Source of the DNA: an uncultured Candidatus Pelagibacter sp.
Lineage (GTDB): Bacteria; Pseudomonadota; Alphaproteobacteria; Pelagibacterales; Pelagibacteraceae
Length of the DNA stretch: 33,134 nt
NCBI GenBank assembly: GCA_905618915.1
Contig: CAJQTI010000043.1
Coordinates: 1-33,134, forward strand
Reading direction: 5' to 3'
Shown: positions 1-7,984 of the stretch, piece after piece
Layout: each line of letters starts with the position of its first letter
Numbering within the stretch: position 1 is the stretch's first letter
The notes under the pieces: model-generated
What the model was told of the DNA's origin: nothing
Database searches by the model: none
The model's input: only the letters and a program-made list of their open reading frames with translations
Position numbers and translations under genes: made by a program

Positions 1-319
1 GAAGTTTTGTAGGTAATTTATTTAATTCTCCCATAAATTTAACCTTAATATCTTTTTCAATAATTTTATTAATCTTTTTTTTTAAAAAATTTTCTAACAA
101 TTTAAACAAAAAAGTAATTTCATTTTTTGGCCTTTTCCAATTTTCTGAGGAAAAAGTATAAAGAGTTAAAAACTCAATTTTATTGTTAATACAATGATTA
201 ATGATTAGATCAACTGTATTTAAACCAGCTCTATGACCTGCATTTCTTGATTGTTTATGCTTAACGCCCCATCTACCGTTTCCATCCATGATGATGGCAA
301 CATGTTTAACTGGGTTCAT
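1..319 (-). CDS. uppS: Isoprenyl transferase / undecaprenyl diphosphate synthase, 5' part (runs off left edge)
   Basis: Cytosolic cis-prenyltransferase that condenses isopentenyl diphosphates on farnesyl diphosphate to make the C55 lipid carrier for peptidoglycan synthesis. About 106 codons are visible, from the ATG at 319 to the window edge. The protein begins MNPVKHVAIIMDGNGRWG, which is the family's N-terminal signature; Asp12 is the expected Mg2+/diphosphate-binding aspartate. Further in, TLYTFSSENWKRP matches the conserved SxENWxRP substrate motif. The start overlaps the frr stop by four bases (ATGA), so translation is probably coupled. The position after frr is the usual one in proteobacteria. 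The C-terminal half lies outside the window. Confidence 0.93.
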   Translation of the reverse strand, partial: MNPVKHVAIIMDGNGRWGVKHKQSRNAGHRAGLNTVDLIINHCINNKIEFLTLYTFSSENWKRPKNEITFLFKLLENFLKKKINKIIEKDIKVKFMGELNKLPTKL

Positions 320-867
320 ATGGTCATTATTTCTTTTTCTTTAACTTCGACTTTAGTATCTATAGTTTTAATGTGCTCGTCAGTAAATGTTTGTACTAAT
401 TTCTCATTTATTTTTTCATCATCTTCACTAATTACTTTGTCTTTAACTAAATTTTTTAAATCATCATTAGCTTCTCTTCTAATATTTCTAATTGAAATTT
501 TACACTTTTCACCCATAGATTTAATTAATTTTTTAATCTCCATTCTTCTCTCTTCATTTAAATCTGGGACAGGTAACCTAATTAATTGACCGTCAATTTG
601 AGGATTTAAACCTAATTCTGATTTTTTTATTGCAGTGTCTACTAGTGGGACATTATTAAGGTCCCAAACTTGGATATTGATTGTTCTAGCATCAGGAGTT
701 GTTATGCTTGAAACTTGGTTTAATGGCATTGCTTGCCCATAAACATCAACTTTAACAAGGTCTAACATTGAGGCATTTGCCCTACCAGTTCTTAGTGAAG
801 TTAATTCTTTTTGAAACACTTCAATGGTTTTATCCATCTTCTGACTGTATGTTTTGTCATTAAACAT
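316..867 (-). CDS. frr: Ribosome recycling factor
   Basis: Splits post-termination ribosomes together with EF-G. The 183-residue product is close to the usual 185. The N-terminal helix MDKTIEVFQKELTSLRTGRA, the LxxvxVdvYGqxmPLNQVSSI stretch and the basic ERR...IKKLIKSMGEKCKISIRNIRRE segment match the family throughout. The ATG at 867 follows the tsf stop TAA without a gap, and AGGTGAA just upstream, inside the tsf end, can act as ribosome binding site. The gene lies in the rpsB-tsf-frr-uppS cluster. The usual pyrH gene between tsf and frr is absent here. Confidence 0.97.
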   Translation of the reverse strand: MFNDKTYSQKMDKTIEVFQKELTSLRTGRANASMLDLVKVDVYGQAMPLNQVSSITTPDARTINIQVWDLNNVPLVDTAIKKSELGLNPQIDGQLIRLPVPDLNEERRMEIKKLIKSMGEKCKISIRNIRREANDDLKNLVKDKVISEDDEKINEKLVQTFTDEHIKTIDTKVEVKEKEIMTI

Positions 868-1719
868 TTATTCACCTATTTTAATTCTAAAAAAATCATT
901 AATCTTTAGATCAGGAATATTAAGTTCTTTTATAATATCTTGCACTTTCTTTTTAGGCTCCATAACCCAGGCTTGTGTTAACAAAGCATTTTCCTCTTTA
1001 AATTTATTCATTTTACCTAAGCTAATTTTTTGTGCAATTTCTTCAGGCTTACCAGAACTTTTTAACTCTTCTGTGACAAGATCTTGTTCCTTTTGAAGTA
1101 GATCTTTATCAATCAAATCAGAACTTAACGCCAAAGGGTTTGATGCTGCAATATGCATTGAAAGTTGTTTACCAAAAGCTTTAACACTGTCACTGTCATC
1201 TGAAGTCTCAAGTGAAGCTATAACTGATAATTTAGATAAATTATCTTTAACTACAGTATGCAAATAATTAAAATTTTTAGAACCTGATTGGTTAAATGTC
1301 TTAGTTTTACCAACTGTTATCTTTTCACCCATTTTTGCGATTAATGCTACTAGGCTATCTTCAACTGTTTCACCATTTCCCATTTTTGATTTATTAAGCT
1401 TTTCTAAATCAGAAGAATTTTGATTATTCAATTCACTTAATTCTTTTGCAAAGGATACAAAATCATCATTCTTAGCAACAAAATCTGTCTCACAGTTAAT
1501 TTCAATAACAGATATTTTGCTTTCATCTCCAGAAGTTGCAATAACACCTTCTTTAGCATCTCTTGACATTTTTTTTGAAGCTTTTGAAATTCCTTTAACT
1601 CTTAAGATTTCTACTGCTTTATCTAAATCACCACCAGATTCTTTGACTGCCAAGTTGCAATCTTTAAATCCAGCACCAGTTGCTTCACGTAATTGTTTTA
1701 CTTTTTCTAAATCACTCAT
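868..1719 (-). CDS. tsf: Elongation factor Ts
   Basis: Nucleotide exchange factor that reloads EF-Tu with GTP. The protein has 283 residues, the usual size. The N-terminal UBA-like domain (about residues 1-45, with [16 protein letters not shown]) and the EF-Tu-contacting [10 protein letters not shown] motif (about residues 76-85) are both clear, followed by the two-part core and a C-terminal module. It starts one base after the rpsB stop, and rpsB-tsf co-transcription is near universal, so it is presumably expressed under the rpsB leader. No anomalies seen. Confidence 0.97.
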   Translation of the reverse strand: MSDLEKVKQLREATGAGFKDCNLAVKESGGDLDKAVEILRVKGISKASKKMSRDAKEGVIATSGDESKISVIEINCETDFVAKNDDFVSFAKELSELNNQNSSDLEKLNKSKMGNGETVEDSLVALIAKMGEKITVGKTKTFNQSGSKNFNYLHTVVKDNLSKLSVIASLETSDDSDSVKAFGKQLSMHIAASNPLALSSDLIDKDLLQKEQDLVTEELKSSGKPEEIAQKISLGKMNKFKEENALLTQAWVMEPKKKVQDIIKELNIPDLKINDFFRIKIGE

Positions 1720-1720
1720 A

Positions 1721-2542
1721 TTAATTCAATTTTTCTTTATCTTTTTTTGAAAATTTAGCATCTAACTTCTCTCTATCGATTTCTTGAATAGTTTTTAAAG
1801 AAGCTTCTTTTACTTTTGTCTCACCAACATCAGGTTTTTCTTCAGATTTAGATGGAGCTGCTTTTTTTGCATTCTCGATAGTTTCTTTTACTAAATTACA
1901 ATAAAGATCAATTGCTCTTCTAGCATCATCGTTTCCAGGAATCGGATAATCAATCCCATCAGGATTAGAATTACTGTCAAGTATAGCACAAATTGGAATA
2001 CCTAGTTTAGATGCCTCAGCAATAGCTAAAGATTCATAATTAGTATCGATAATAAAAACTAAGTCAGGAACCTTTTTCATTTCTGCAATTCCACCTAGAG
2101 CTCTTTCTAATTTATCTTTTTTGACACTCATCTTTAATAGTTCTTTTTTTGTAAAACCCCTATTTTCTGCAACAAGATCAGCCTCATACTTTTTCATCTT
2201 TTTAATTGATCCTGAGATTGTTCCCCAGTTAGTTAACATTCCACCTAACCATCTGTAATTTACAAAAAACTGTCCAGTTTCTTTTGCAACTTCAGCAATA
2301 GCTTCCGAGGCTTGTTTTTTTGTAGATACAAAAAGAATTTTGCCGTTATTGGCTATCGTATTATAAACTTTTTCTAAAGCTACATTCGTTAACTCCAATG
2401 TTTGAGTTAAATCAATAATGTGAATTGAATCTCTTTTTCCAAAAATGTATTTTTTCATCTTTGGATTCCATCTTAAAGTCTTATGACCTAAGTGAACGCC
2501 TGCTTCTAATAGTTGTTGGATAGTTAGACTTGGTATTTTCAT
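1721..2542 (-). CDS. rpsB: 30S ribosomal protein S2
   Basis: Small-subunit protein needed late in 30S assembly and for mRNA positioning. The start of the S2 family is plain in [20 protein letters not shown], and [14 protein letters not shown] and [12 protein letters not shown] follow. Two in-frame ATGs are possible, at 2548 and 2542. The only Shine-Dalgarno-like stretch (GGGA at 2552-2549) touches the first ATG but lies six bases before the second, so I choose 2542 (273 residues). The last 45 or so residues form a charged, Lys/Glu-rich tail beyond the E. coli length of 241. It heads the rpsB-tsf-frr-uppS cluster and is preceded by a structured leader. Confidence 0.95.
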   Translation of the reverse strand: MKIPSLTIQQLLEAGVHLGHKTLRWNPKMKKYIFGKRDSIHIIDLTQTLELTNVALEKVYNTIANNGKILFVSTKKQASEAIAEVAKETGQFFVNYRWLGGMLTNWGTISGSIKKMKKYEADLVAENRGFTKKELLKMSVKKDKLERALGGIAEMKKVPDLVFIIDTNYESLAIAEASKLGIPICAILDSNSNPDGIDYPIPGNDDARRAIDLYCNLVKETIENAKKAAPSKSEEKPDVGETKVKEASLKTIQEIDREKLDAKFSKKDKEKLN

Positions 2543-2548
2543 ATTCAT

Positions 2549-2617
2549 TCCCGGTTAAGCCACCACAGTAATTTCCATTTAAGGACCGGAGGTATAAAAC
2601 CACAAACTGTGTGCGTG
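2549..2617 (-). promoter_or_regulatory. Candidate S2 (rpsB) mRNA leader with pseudoknot covering the ribosome binding site
   Basis: This stretch is clearly GC-richer than its surroundings. In the transcript, bases 2615-2607 can pair with 2568-2561 as an eight-pair helix with one bulged A (2612). The enclosed loop holds UCCGGU (2590-2585), which can pair over six positions with ACCGGG (2555-2550), the segment containing the GGGA ribosome binding site. The fold would hide the site, as expected for autoregulation by S2. Comparative work on Ca. Pelagibacter ubique proposed a cis-regulatory RNA upstream of S2 (recalled, not checked). The pairings are seen; the function is inferred. A weak upstream promoter is possible (TTGTTT at 2664-2659, 17 bases, TAAATA at 2641-2636). 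Confidence 0.7.
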
Positions 2618-2671
2618 TTAATTTAATTTAAGAGTTATTTACAAATTATTTATAGAACAAACAAGTCTTTT

Positions 2672-3925
2672 TTAATGAATAATGGTGGAAATATCATTGT
2701 TTCTGAGGATATTAATAGCTTTCCTATCAATAAGACGCTTATTTTTTAGTTTAAAGCTAATATCATTGTTTTCATCATTAATATTTATTATTACCTCAGT
2801 TGTGCCCTCCTCATCTACTAAATCGGATATCTTATCGATGTCTTTAATTGACTTAATGTTAAATACAATTTCATTAACAGGCTTATTAAAAAGATCTTTA
2901 AGAGATGTTATTTTTTGAACATTTATTCTTTTAGATTTGTTCTCATCGTTAGAAATGGTTTTGATCAGGGTTATAATTAAAGAACTGCCCTCAACTAAAA
3001 TCTCTCTATTCAGTTCCAAAATATCAGAAAAAATAAAGAGCTCAAAAACACTAGTCAAATCAGTGAACTTAATAACACCATAAGAATTACCTTTTGCAGT
3101 TTTTCTTTCAGTGATCTTTAATAGTGTAGCTGCAATATTTGCATCTTTTATAGTGTCGTCTAGATTAAATTTTGCATAATCAACTATTTTATAATCATCA
3201 AAAATTTCTTTAAATTGATTTAAAGGATGGTCGGATATAAAGAAACCAATAGCTTCGAATTCTCTTGATAATCGATCTTCAAAATTCCAATCTTCGATAT
3301 TAAGAACTATTTCATTATCTTGCTCTTCGTCAGAACCAAAAAGATCAATTTGATTTGCTGCTTTATTTTCATAAATATTTTTTGTCTTTAAAATAAAATT
3401 AGGAATTGAATTAAATAATGCCTGTCTATTATTATCTATCTTATCAAAAGCACCGGCTTTAACTAATCCTTCCAACTGTAATTTATTGATATCTTTAGGG
3501 CTAACTCTATTTAGAAAATCATTGATTGATTTAAAATTACCATTTTCTTTTCTTTCCTTCACAACATTTGAGATTGCCTCAAGTCCCACACTTTTAATTC
3601 CGCCCAAAGCATAATAGAAGTTTTCTTCATCAAATTGAAAATCTTCAAAGCATCTATTTATATCTGGTCTTACAACTTTGATATCAATTCTTTTAAGTTC
3701 TTCATGAAATTCTCCAAGTTTATTTTGATTTGATAAGTCCATTGTCATTGAAGCTGCAAAAAACTCTTTAGGATAATATGTTTTTAAAAATGCTGTTTGA
3801 TAAGAAATGATTGCATAAGCTGCTGCATGACTTTTGTTAAAACCATACTCAGCAAATGGTTCAATTTTTAAAAAAGATACTTGCTGCAATATCCTTACTA
3901 ATACCATTTTTGAGAGCACCAGCAA
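2672..3925 (-). CDS. dnaE: DNA polymerase III alpha subunit, C-terminal part (separated by a frameshift)
   Basis: Downstream part of the replicative polymerase. Homology begins only near 3871 (FLKIEPFAEYGFNKSHAAAY, which aligns with the E. coli FAGYGFNKSH region). The residues before that, from 3925, read the wrong frame of the upstream part and are not real coding sequence; the apparent start at 3925 is a TTG. The fragment contains the helix-hairpin-helix region, an OB-fold and the sequence QIDLF, a canonical beta-clamp binding pentapeptide. If one base is removed from the T6A5 run, the joined protein is 1138 residues and QIDLF falls at 913-917, close to QADMF (920-924) in E. coli. No ribosome binding site suggests independent translation. 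Confidence 0.9.
   Translation of the reverse strand: MLVLSKMVLVRILQQVSFLKIEPFAEYGFNKSHAAAYAIISYQTAFLKTYYPKEFFAASMTMDLSNQNKLGEFHEELKRIDIKVVRPDINRCFEDFQFDEENFYYALGGIKSVGLEAISNVVKERKENGNFKSINDFLNRVSPKDINKLQLEGLVKAGAFDKIDNNRQALFNSIPNFILKTKNIYENKAANQIDLFGSDEEQDNEIVLNIEDWNFEDRLSREFEAIGFFISDHPLNQFKEIFDDYKIVDYAKFNLDDTIKDANIAATLLKITERKTAKGNSYGVIKFTDLTSVFELFIFSDILELNREILVEGSSLIITLIKTISNDENKSKRINVQKITSLKDLFNKPVNEIVFNIKSIKDIDKISDLVDEEGTTEVIININDENNDISFKLKNKRLIDRKAINILRNNDISTIIH
3861..3877 (-). other. Frameshift site in dnaE (T6A5 run followed by UGA)
   Basis: The coding strand reads ATC TTT TTT AAA AAT TGA, ending the upstream frame at 3861. Removing one base from the T6 (3875-3870) or A5 (3869-3865) run gives I-F-L-K-I-E-P-F-A-E-Y-G, which matches DnaE proteins without gap. 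A +1 slip of the ribosome on the first UUU would give the same product. A sequencing or assembly error in the homopolymer is the simplest explanation; transcript slippage or a real mutation are the alternatives. Confidence 0.85.
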
Positions 3926-6089
3926 TAAAACCTTGTTTTTGTCTTTCTAGTTCTGCTCTTTTCTTTTTACCCATTGCTCTTCTTAAAATATCAGCTTCGC
4001 CTGCGCTAAAGCCAGATAGCTTTTGGGCTATTTGCATAACTTGTTCTTGATAAATGATTACACCATAGGTAGGCTTAAGAATATCCTCGAGTAAAGGATG
4101 CAAGTAATCTGGTGTTTGCCTTCCATGTTTACAGTCATTATAAACTGGTATGTTGCTCATAGGTCCTGGACGATAAAGAGCAACTAAAGCAATAATATCC
4201 TCAATATGATTGGGTTTCATTTGTAATAATGCTTCACGCATTCCAGCACTTTCCACTTGGAATAATCCAACTGTGTGACCAGATGATAATAGATCAAAAA
4301 CTTTCTTATCTTCAAAGTCAATATCCTCAATCTTAAAATCTTTAACTTTTTTATTAATTAGTTTTTGAGTTCTATTAATTACAGTTAAAGTTTTTAAACC
4401 TAAAAAATCAAACTTGATTAAACCTGCATTTTCTGCTGAATACATATCAAATTGCGTGGATGGTAATAACAAATCTGCAGCTGCATCTTTATATAAAGGC
4501 ACAACTTCTATTAATTTTCTATCAGCTATTACGACACCAGCAGCATGAGTTGCAACATTTCTATTCAAACCTTCTAATTTTAAAGAAAGGTCAGTTAGTT
4601 TTTTTACACGAGGATCTTCATTAACTAATTTTTGCAATCGTGGTTCACTATTAATGCATTCAATTAAGCTTTGAGGTCTAGAAGGATCAAAAGGTATCAT
4701 TTTTGAAATACTATCAACAAAACCATATGGTAAACCTAATACTCTACCAACATCTCTAATAACCATTCTTGCTTTTAATTTTCCAAATGTAATTATATGG
4801 GCAACACTATCTTTATATTTTGTAGTTAAATATTTAAAAACAAGATCTCTTTTTTCCTCACAAAAATCTATATCAAAGTCAGGCATTGACACACGGTCAG
4901 GATTTAAAAATCTTTCAAATATTAAATTAAATTTAATTGGGTCAACATCAGTAATAGATAGACACCAAGCAACAAGTGAGCCTGCACCAGATCCTCTACC
5001 CGGTCCTACTGGAATGTCATTACTCTTAGCCCATTTAATGTAGTCTGATACAATCAAGAAATAACTAGGATATTTCATTTCAATTATGATCTTTAACTCA
5101 TGATCTAGTCTATCTTTATATTTTAAAAATTTATCATCAGCTTCTAAGTTATTATCTTCAATTTTAAAAACTTTAAGAAATTTTTCTTTCAATCCATCTA
5201 ATGAATCTTTTTTAAGTATTTCATCGGCACTACCTCCTTTTTCAGAACTAATATTTGGAAGTACAGGTTTCGAAAACTGTGGTCTAAAATTACATTTAAA
5301 TGGCAAATTGAAATTATTTTCTAAAGCTTCCGGAAGATCAGAAAATAATTTTGACATTTCTTCATTTGATTTAAAGTAATGCTGGTTACTATATTTAATT
5401 CTATTCTTTTCATTAACATAAGTTTTAGAACCAATGCAAGTTAACGCATCATGAGCTTCGTGCATATCTGGTGTTAAATAATAAACTTCATTAGTAGCAA
5501 TAATTGGTATTTTAATTTTTAAAGATTGTTCTAAATTAAATTTTTCAAAAGCAATTTCATTTTGATCACCATGCCTTTGGATTTCTAAATAAAAGTTATC
5601 ATTAAATTTTGATGATAAACTCTTATATAATTTTGATATTTCTTCTAAACGACCTTTTTCAAATAATTTACCGAATAAACCTTGAATAGTTCCCGAAAGT
5701 AAGGACACCCCTTTCGTATCAATTAAAAGTTCCTTAATATCTAAATGAGGGTCAGATAAAGGATCATTTTCAAGATAAGACCTTGAGGAGAGTTCTATGA
5801 TTCTCTTATATCCATTTTCGTTAAGAGCTATCAAGGGCAATAGTCCTGTCGTATCTTCAAATCTAAAAAAAATTTGTGTACCAATAATAGGTTGTGTACC
5901 AACTTTAGAAATATTCTCAGCAAACTCTAGTGCACCACACAGATTGGATGTATCAGAAAGACCTAAACAAGGTATTTTATTTTCTTTACAAAAATCCTTT
6001 AAATTATCAATCTTAATTGCTCCTTCACAGATTGAATACTGTGTGTGAATTTTTAAATGATTAAAGTTTTGATTTTTTAATTCTGGCAT
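3861..6089 (-). CDS. dnaE: DNA polymerase III alpha subunit, N-terminal part with the polymerase active site
   Basis: Catalytic subunit of the replicative polymerase. The 742 residues include the N-terminal PHP domain (from FNHLKIHTQYS), the palm and most of the fingers. GPGRGSGAGSLVAW lies at 363-375. The catalytic aspartates are Asp404 and Asp406 in PDFDIDF and Asp561 in IKFDFLGL. The reading frame stops at TGA right after IFFKN, where the family continues into FAGYGFNKSH; the rest lies in the next frame (2672-3871). The ATG at 6089 lies inside lolD (29-base overlap), so translation is probably coupled. As read, the product would lack the clamp-binding part and be non-functional, which is implausible for an essential gene. 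Confidence 0.95.
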   Translation of the reverse strand: MPELKNQNFNHLKIHTQYSICEGAIKIDNLKDFCKENKIPCLGLSDTSNLCGALEFAENISKVGTQPIIGTQIFFRFEDTTGLLPLIALNENGYKRIIELSSRSYLENDPLSDPHLDIKELLIDTKGVSLLSGTIQGLFGKLFEKGRLEEISKLYKSLSSKFNDNFYLEIQRHGDQNEIAFEKFNLEQSLKIKIPIIATNEVYYLTPDMHEAHDALTCIGSKTYVNEKNRIKYSNQHYFKSNEEMSKLFSDLPEALENNFNLPFKCNFRPQFSKPVLPNISSEKGGSADEILKKDSLDGLKEKFLKVFKIEDNNLEADDKFLKYKDRLDHELKIIIEMKYPSYFLIVSDYIKWAKSNDIPVGPGRGSGAGSLVAWCLSITDVDPIKFNLIFERFLNPDRVSMPDFDIDFCEEKRDLVFKYLTTKYKDSVAHIITFGKLKARMVIRDVGRVLGLPYGFVDSISKMIPFDPSRPQSLIECINSEPRLQKLVNEDPRVKKLTDLSLKLEGLNRNVATHAAGVVIADRKLIEVVPLYKDAAADLLLPSTQFDMYSAENAGLIKFDFLGLKTLTVINRTQKLINKKVKDFKIEDIDFEDKKVFDLLSSGHTVGLFQVESAGMREALLQMKPNHIEDIIALVALYRPGPMSNIPVYNDCKHGRQTPDYLHPLLEDILKPTYGVIIYQEQVMQIAQKLSGFSAGEADILRRAMGKKKRAELERQKQGFIAGALKNGISKDIAASIFFKN

Positions 6090-6759
6090 TGATAGTTCTT
6101 ATATTACCATCAATCATTTCTAATTTGCAATCAGCCATATTTGCAAAAAATCTATTGTGAGTTGCATAGATTATTAATCTATTTTTATTTTTCAAATTAT
6201 ACAAAACATTAAAAACCTCTTTAGCGGTAGTTTGATCTAGACTACCAGTAGGCTCGTCTGCTAATATAATTTCAGGCTCATTAATGAGTGCTCTAGCCAT
6301 TGCAATTCTTTGCATTTCGCCACCAGATAATTCTGATGGGTAATGATGCTCTCGTGATGAAAGACCCATTTCTTTGATCATTTTCTTTGCTTTTTGAATT
6401 GAATTCTTTTTATCATTACTAAGAGCAAGACCTGCAAGATAAACATTTTCTAATGCTGTGAAGTCAGGAAGTAAATTATTTTGTTGATAGATAATCCCAA
6501 TTTTTTTAGACCTAATTTTGTCATTACTAGTGTTATCATTAAAATTTATTATATTATTTCCAATTACTAATGAGCCAGTTGTGGGCTTATCGATCATTGA
6601 AAGTATATTAAGTAGTGTAGATTTTCCTGAACCTGATGGACCCATAAGAGAGTAAATTTTACCTTTGGTAAATGAATAATCAATTTTTTTTAAAACAGTT
6701 ACTTTTTTATTATTAGAAAAAGATTTAGAAATCTTTTTTATAGATATTAAATTATTCAT
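6061..6759 (-). CDS. lolD: Lipoprotein-releasing ABC transporter ATPase LolD
   Basis: ATPase that powers extraction of lipoproteins from the inner membrane for transfer to LolA. All ABC motifs are present in 232 residues: Walker A GPSGSGKST (40-48), Q-loop near 92, signature LSGGE (144-148), Walker B IILADEP (164-170) and switch His201. The assignment to LolD rather than another MacB-like ATPase rests on the partner gene just upstream, which encodes the LolC/E permease and overlaps it by eight bases. The 3' end overlaps the start of dnaE. The order lolC/E-lolD-dnaE is common in alphaproteobacteria. Confidence 0.9.
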   Translation of the reverse strand: MNNLISIKKISKSFSNNKKVTVLKKIDYSFTKGKIYSLMGPSGSGKSTLLNILSMIDKPTTGSLVIGNNIINFNDNTSNDKIRSKKIGIIYQQNNLLPDFTALENVYLAGLALSNDKKNSIQKAKKMIKEMGLSSREHHYPSELSGGEMQRIAMARALINEPEIILADEPTGSLDQTTAKEVFNVLYNLKNKNRLIIYATHNRFFANMADCKLEMIDGNIRTINARIKKSKL

Positions 6760-7984
6760 ATTTTAGGCCTCTAACGGGGTCTAATTTTGATGCTTTTATA
6801 GCTGGAAAGATTGAAACGATAATAGTTATAAAAATTGAACATAGTGAAATAATAAAAATTGATTTTGGGTTGATTTCAGAAGGCATTGTACTTAAAAAAT
6901 AAATTTCCTCAGGAAAAAGAACAATATTAAAAGTATTACTTAAAAATTCTCTAAAATTCTCAATATACAAAGAAAACATTACACCTAAAAAAATCCCAAA
7001 GAATGTTGCTGTAGTTCCAATGATGATACCTATTAAAAAAAATATTTTTATAATAGATTTATTTAAGACACCGATAGATTTTAGTATCGCTATATCTCTT
7101 GTTTTATTTTTAACCAAAATTGTAAGTCCTGAAATAATATTAAAAGCTGCAACTATAATAATTAAAGATAAGATTATAAACATTACATTTCTTTCAACTT
7201 TTAAAGCTGAAAATAAGGAGCTATTCATATCAGCCCAAGTATATACAAATTCATTATCAAATATTTTTTGAATCTGATTTTTGATTTCATCAATATTAGA
7301 TGGATTATTCAAATAAATTTCTAAATTTCTTTTTCCTTTATCTATGTCAAAAAAGCTTTCCAGCGTATTAAGATTTATAAAAGCTATGTTGGCATCAAAA
7401 TCTGCCAAACCACTATCAAAAATTGAACTTATAATAAAAGTTTCTTGCTTAGGTAAACTTCCAATAATTGTGTCAATACCTACGGGAGACATAATTGACA
7501 CTCTGTCACCTATGTTAAGTCCTAAATTAAAACTTAATTCTTTACCTATTGATATTGAGTTTTCAAATAACTGATTTGATTCACCAATTAACTTACCTTT
7601 TTTAACAACATCAAGTTTTGGGAAATTTTTACTGCTATAACCCCTTAAAACTAATCCCTTGGTATAATCTTTACTAATAACAATAGCCTCACCAGAATTA
7701 CTAAAAATTAAATCTTTTGAAATTAGTTTTAAGTTGTTGTCATTGAGTTTATCTAAACTAATTGGGTTTTCGTAAGGTTTAACTGTTACATGTGCGTTAA
7801 ATCCAACAATTTTACTAATTAGCTCAGTTCTAAAACCGTTCATAACTGACATAACAATAATCAGTACCGCTACACCTAAACTTATTCCAATAAATGAAAA
7901 GATAGAGATTATATTTAAAAAGCCATCTTTTTTTCTCGTTTTTAGATATCTAAACGTAATTTCTTTTTCTAATGTAGAAATCAA
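6752..7984 (-). CDS. lolC: Lipoprotein-releasing system transmembrane protein LolC/LolE family
   Basis: Inner-membrane permease of the Lol lipoprotein export system. The 410-residue protein has the FtsX-like layout: one membrane segment near residues 25-47 (IGISLGVAVLIIVMSVMNGFR is the family hallmark), a periplasmic domain of about 210 residues, then three membrane segments near 265-290, 313-340 and 373-393. Only one permease gene is seen, so it may act as a homodimer, as often in alphaproteobacteria (inference); LolC and LolE cannot be told apart. The start appears to be TTG at 7984, whose TTGA overlaps the proS stop; no ATG exists between it and the first membrane segment. Confidence 0.88.
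   Translation of the reverse strand: MISTLEKEITFRYLKTRKKDGFLNIISIFSFIGISLGVAVLIIVMSVMNGFRTELISKIVGFNAHVTVKPYENPISLDKLNDNNLKLISKDLIFSNSGEAIVISKDYTKGLVLRGYSSKNFPKLDVVKKGKLIGESNQLFENSISIGKELSFNLGLNIGDRVSIMSPVGIDTIIGSLPKQETFIISSIFDSGLADFDANIAFINLNTLESFFDIDKGKRNLEIYLNNPSNIDEIKNQIQKIFDNEFVYTWADMNSSLFSALKVERNVMFIILSLIIIVAAFNIISGLTILVKNKTRDIAILKSIGVLNKSIIKIFFLIGIIIGTTATFFGIFLGVMFSLYIENFREFLSNTFNIVLFPEEIYFLSTMPSEINPKSIFIISLCSIFITIIVSIFPAIKASKLDPVRGLKYE

Noticed and set aside
251-589. 112-codon open frame on the plus strand
   Set aside because: It lies antisense to frr and the start of uppS, both certain by motif, and its sequence is the low-complexity Ser/Leu/Ile-rich type expected from reverse reading of AT-rich genes.
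3861-3877. dnaX-like -1 programmed frameshift
   Set aside because: The shift needed is +1 (or -2), not -1, and there is no A-AAA-AAG heptamer in the right frame.
3861-3925. Two independent polymerase genes instead of one broken gene
   Set aside because: The downstream frame has only a TTG with no ribosome binding site, the residues before 3871 are not homologous, and the two parts join exactly to one normal-length DnaE.
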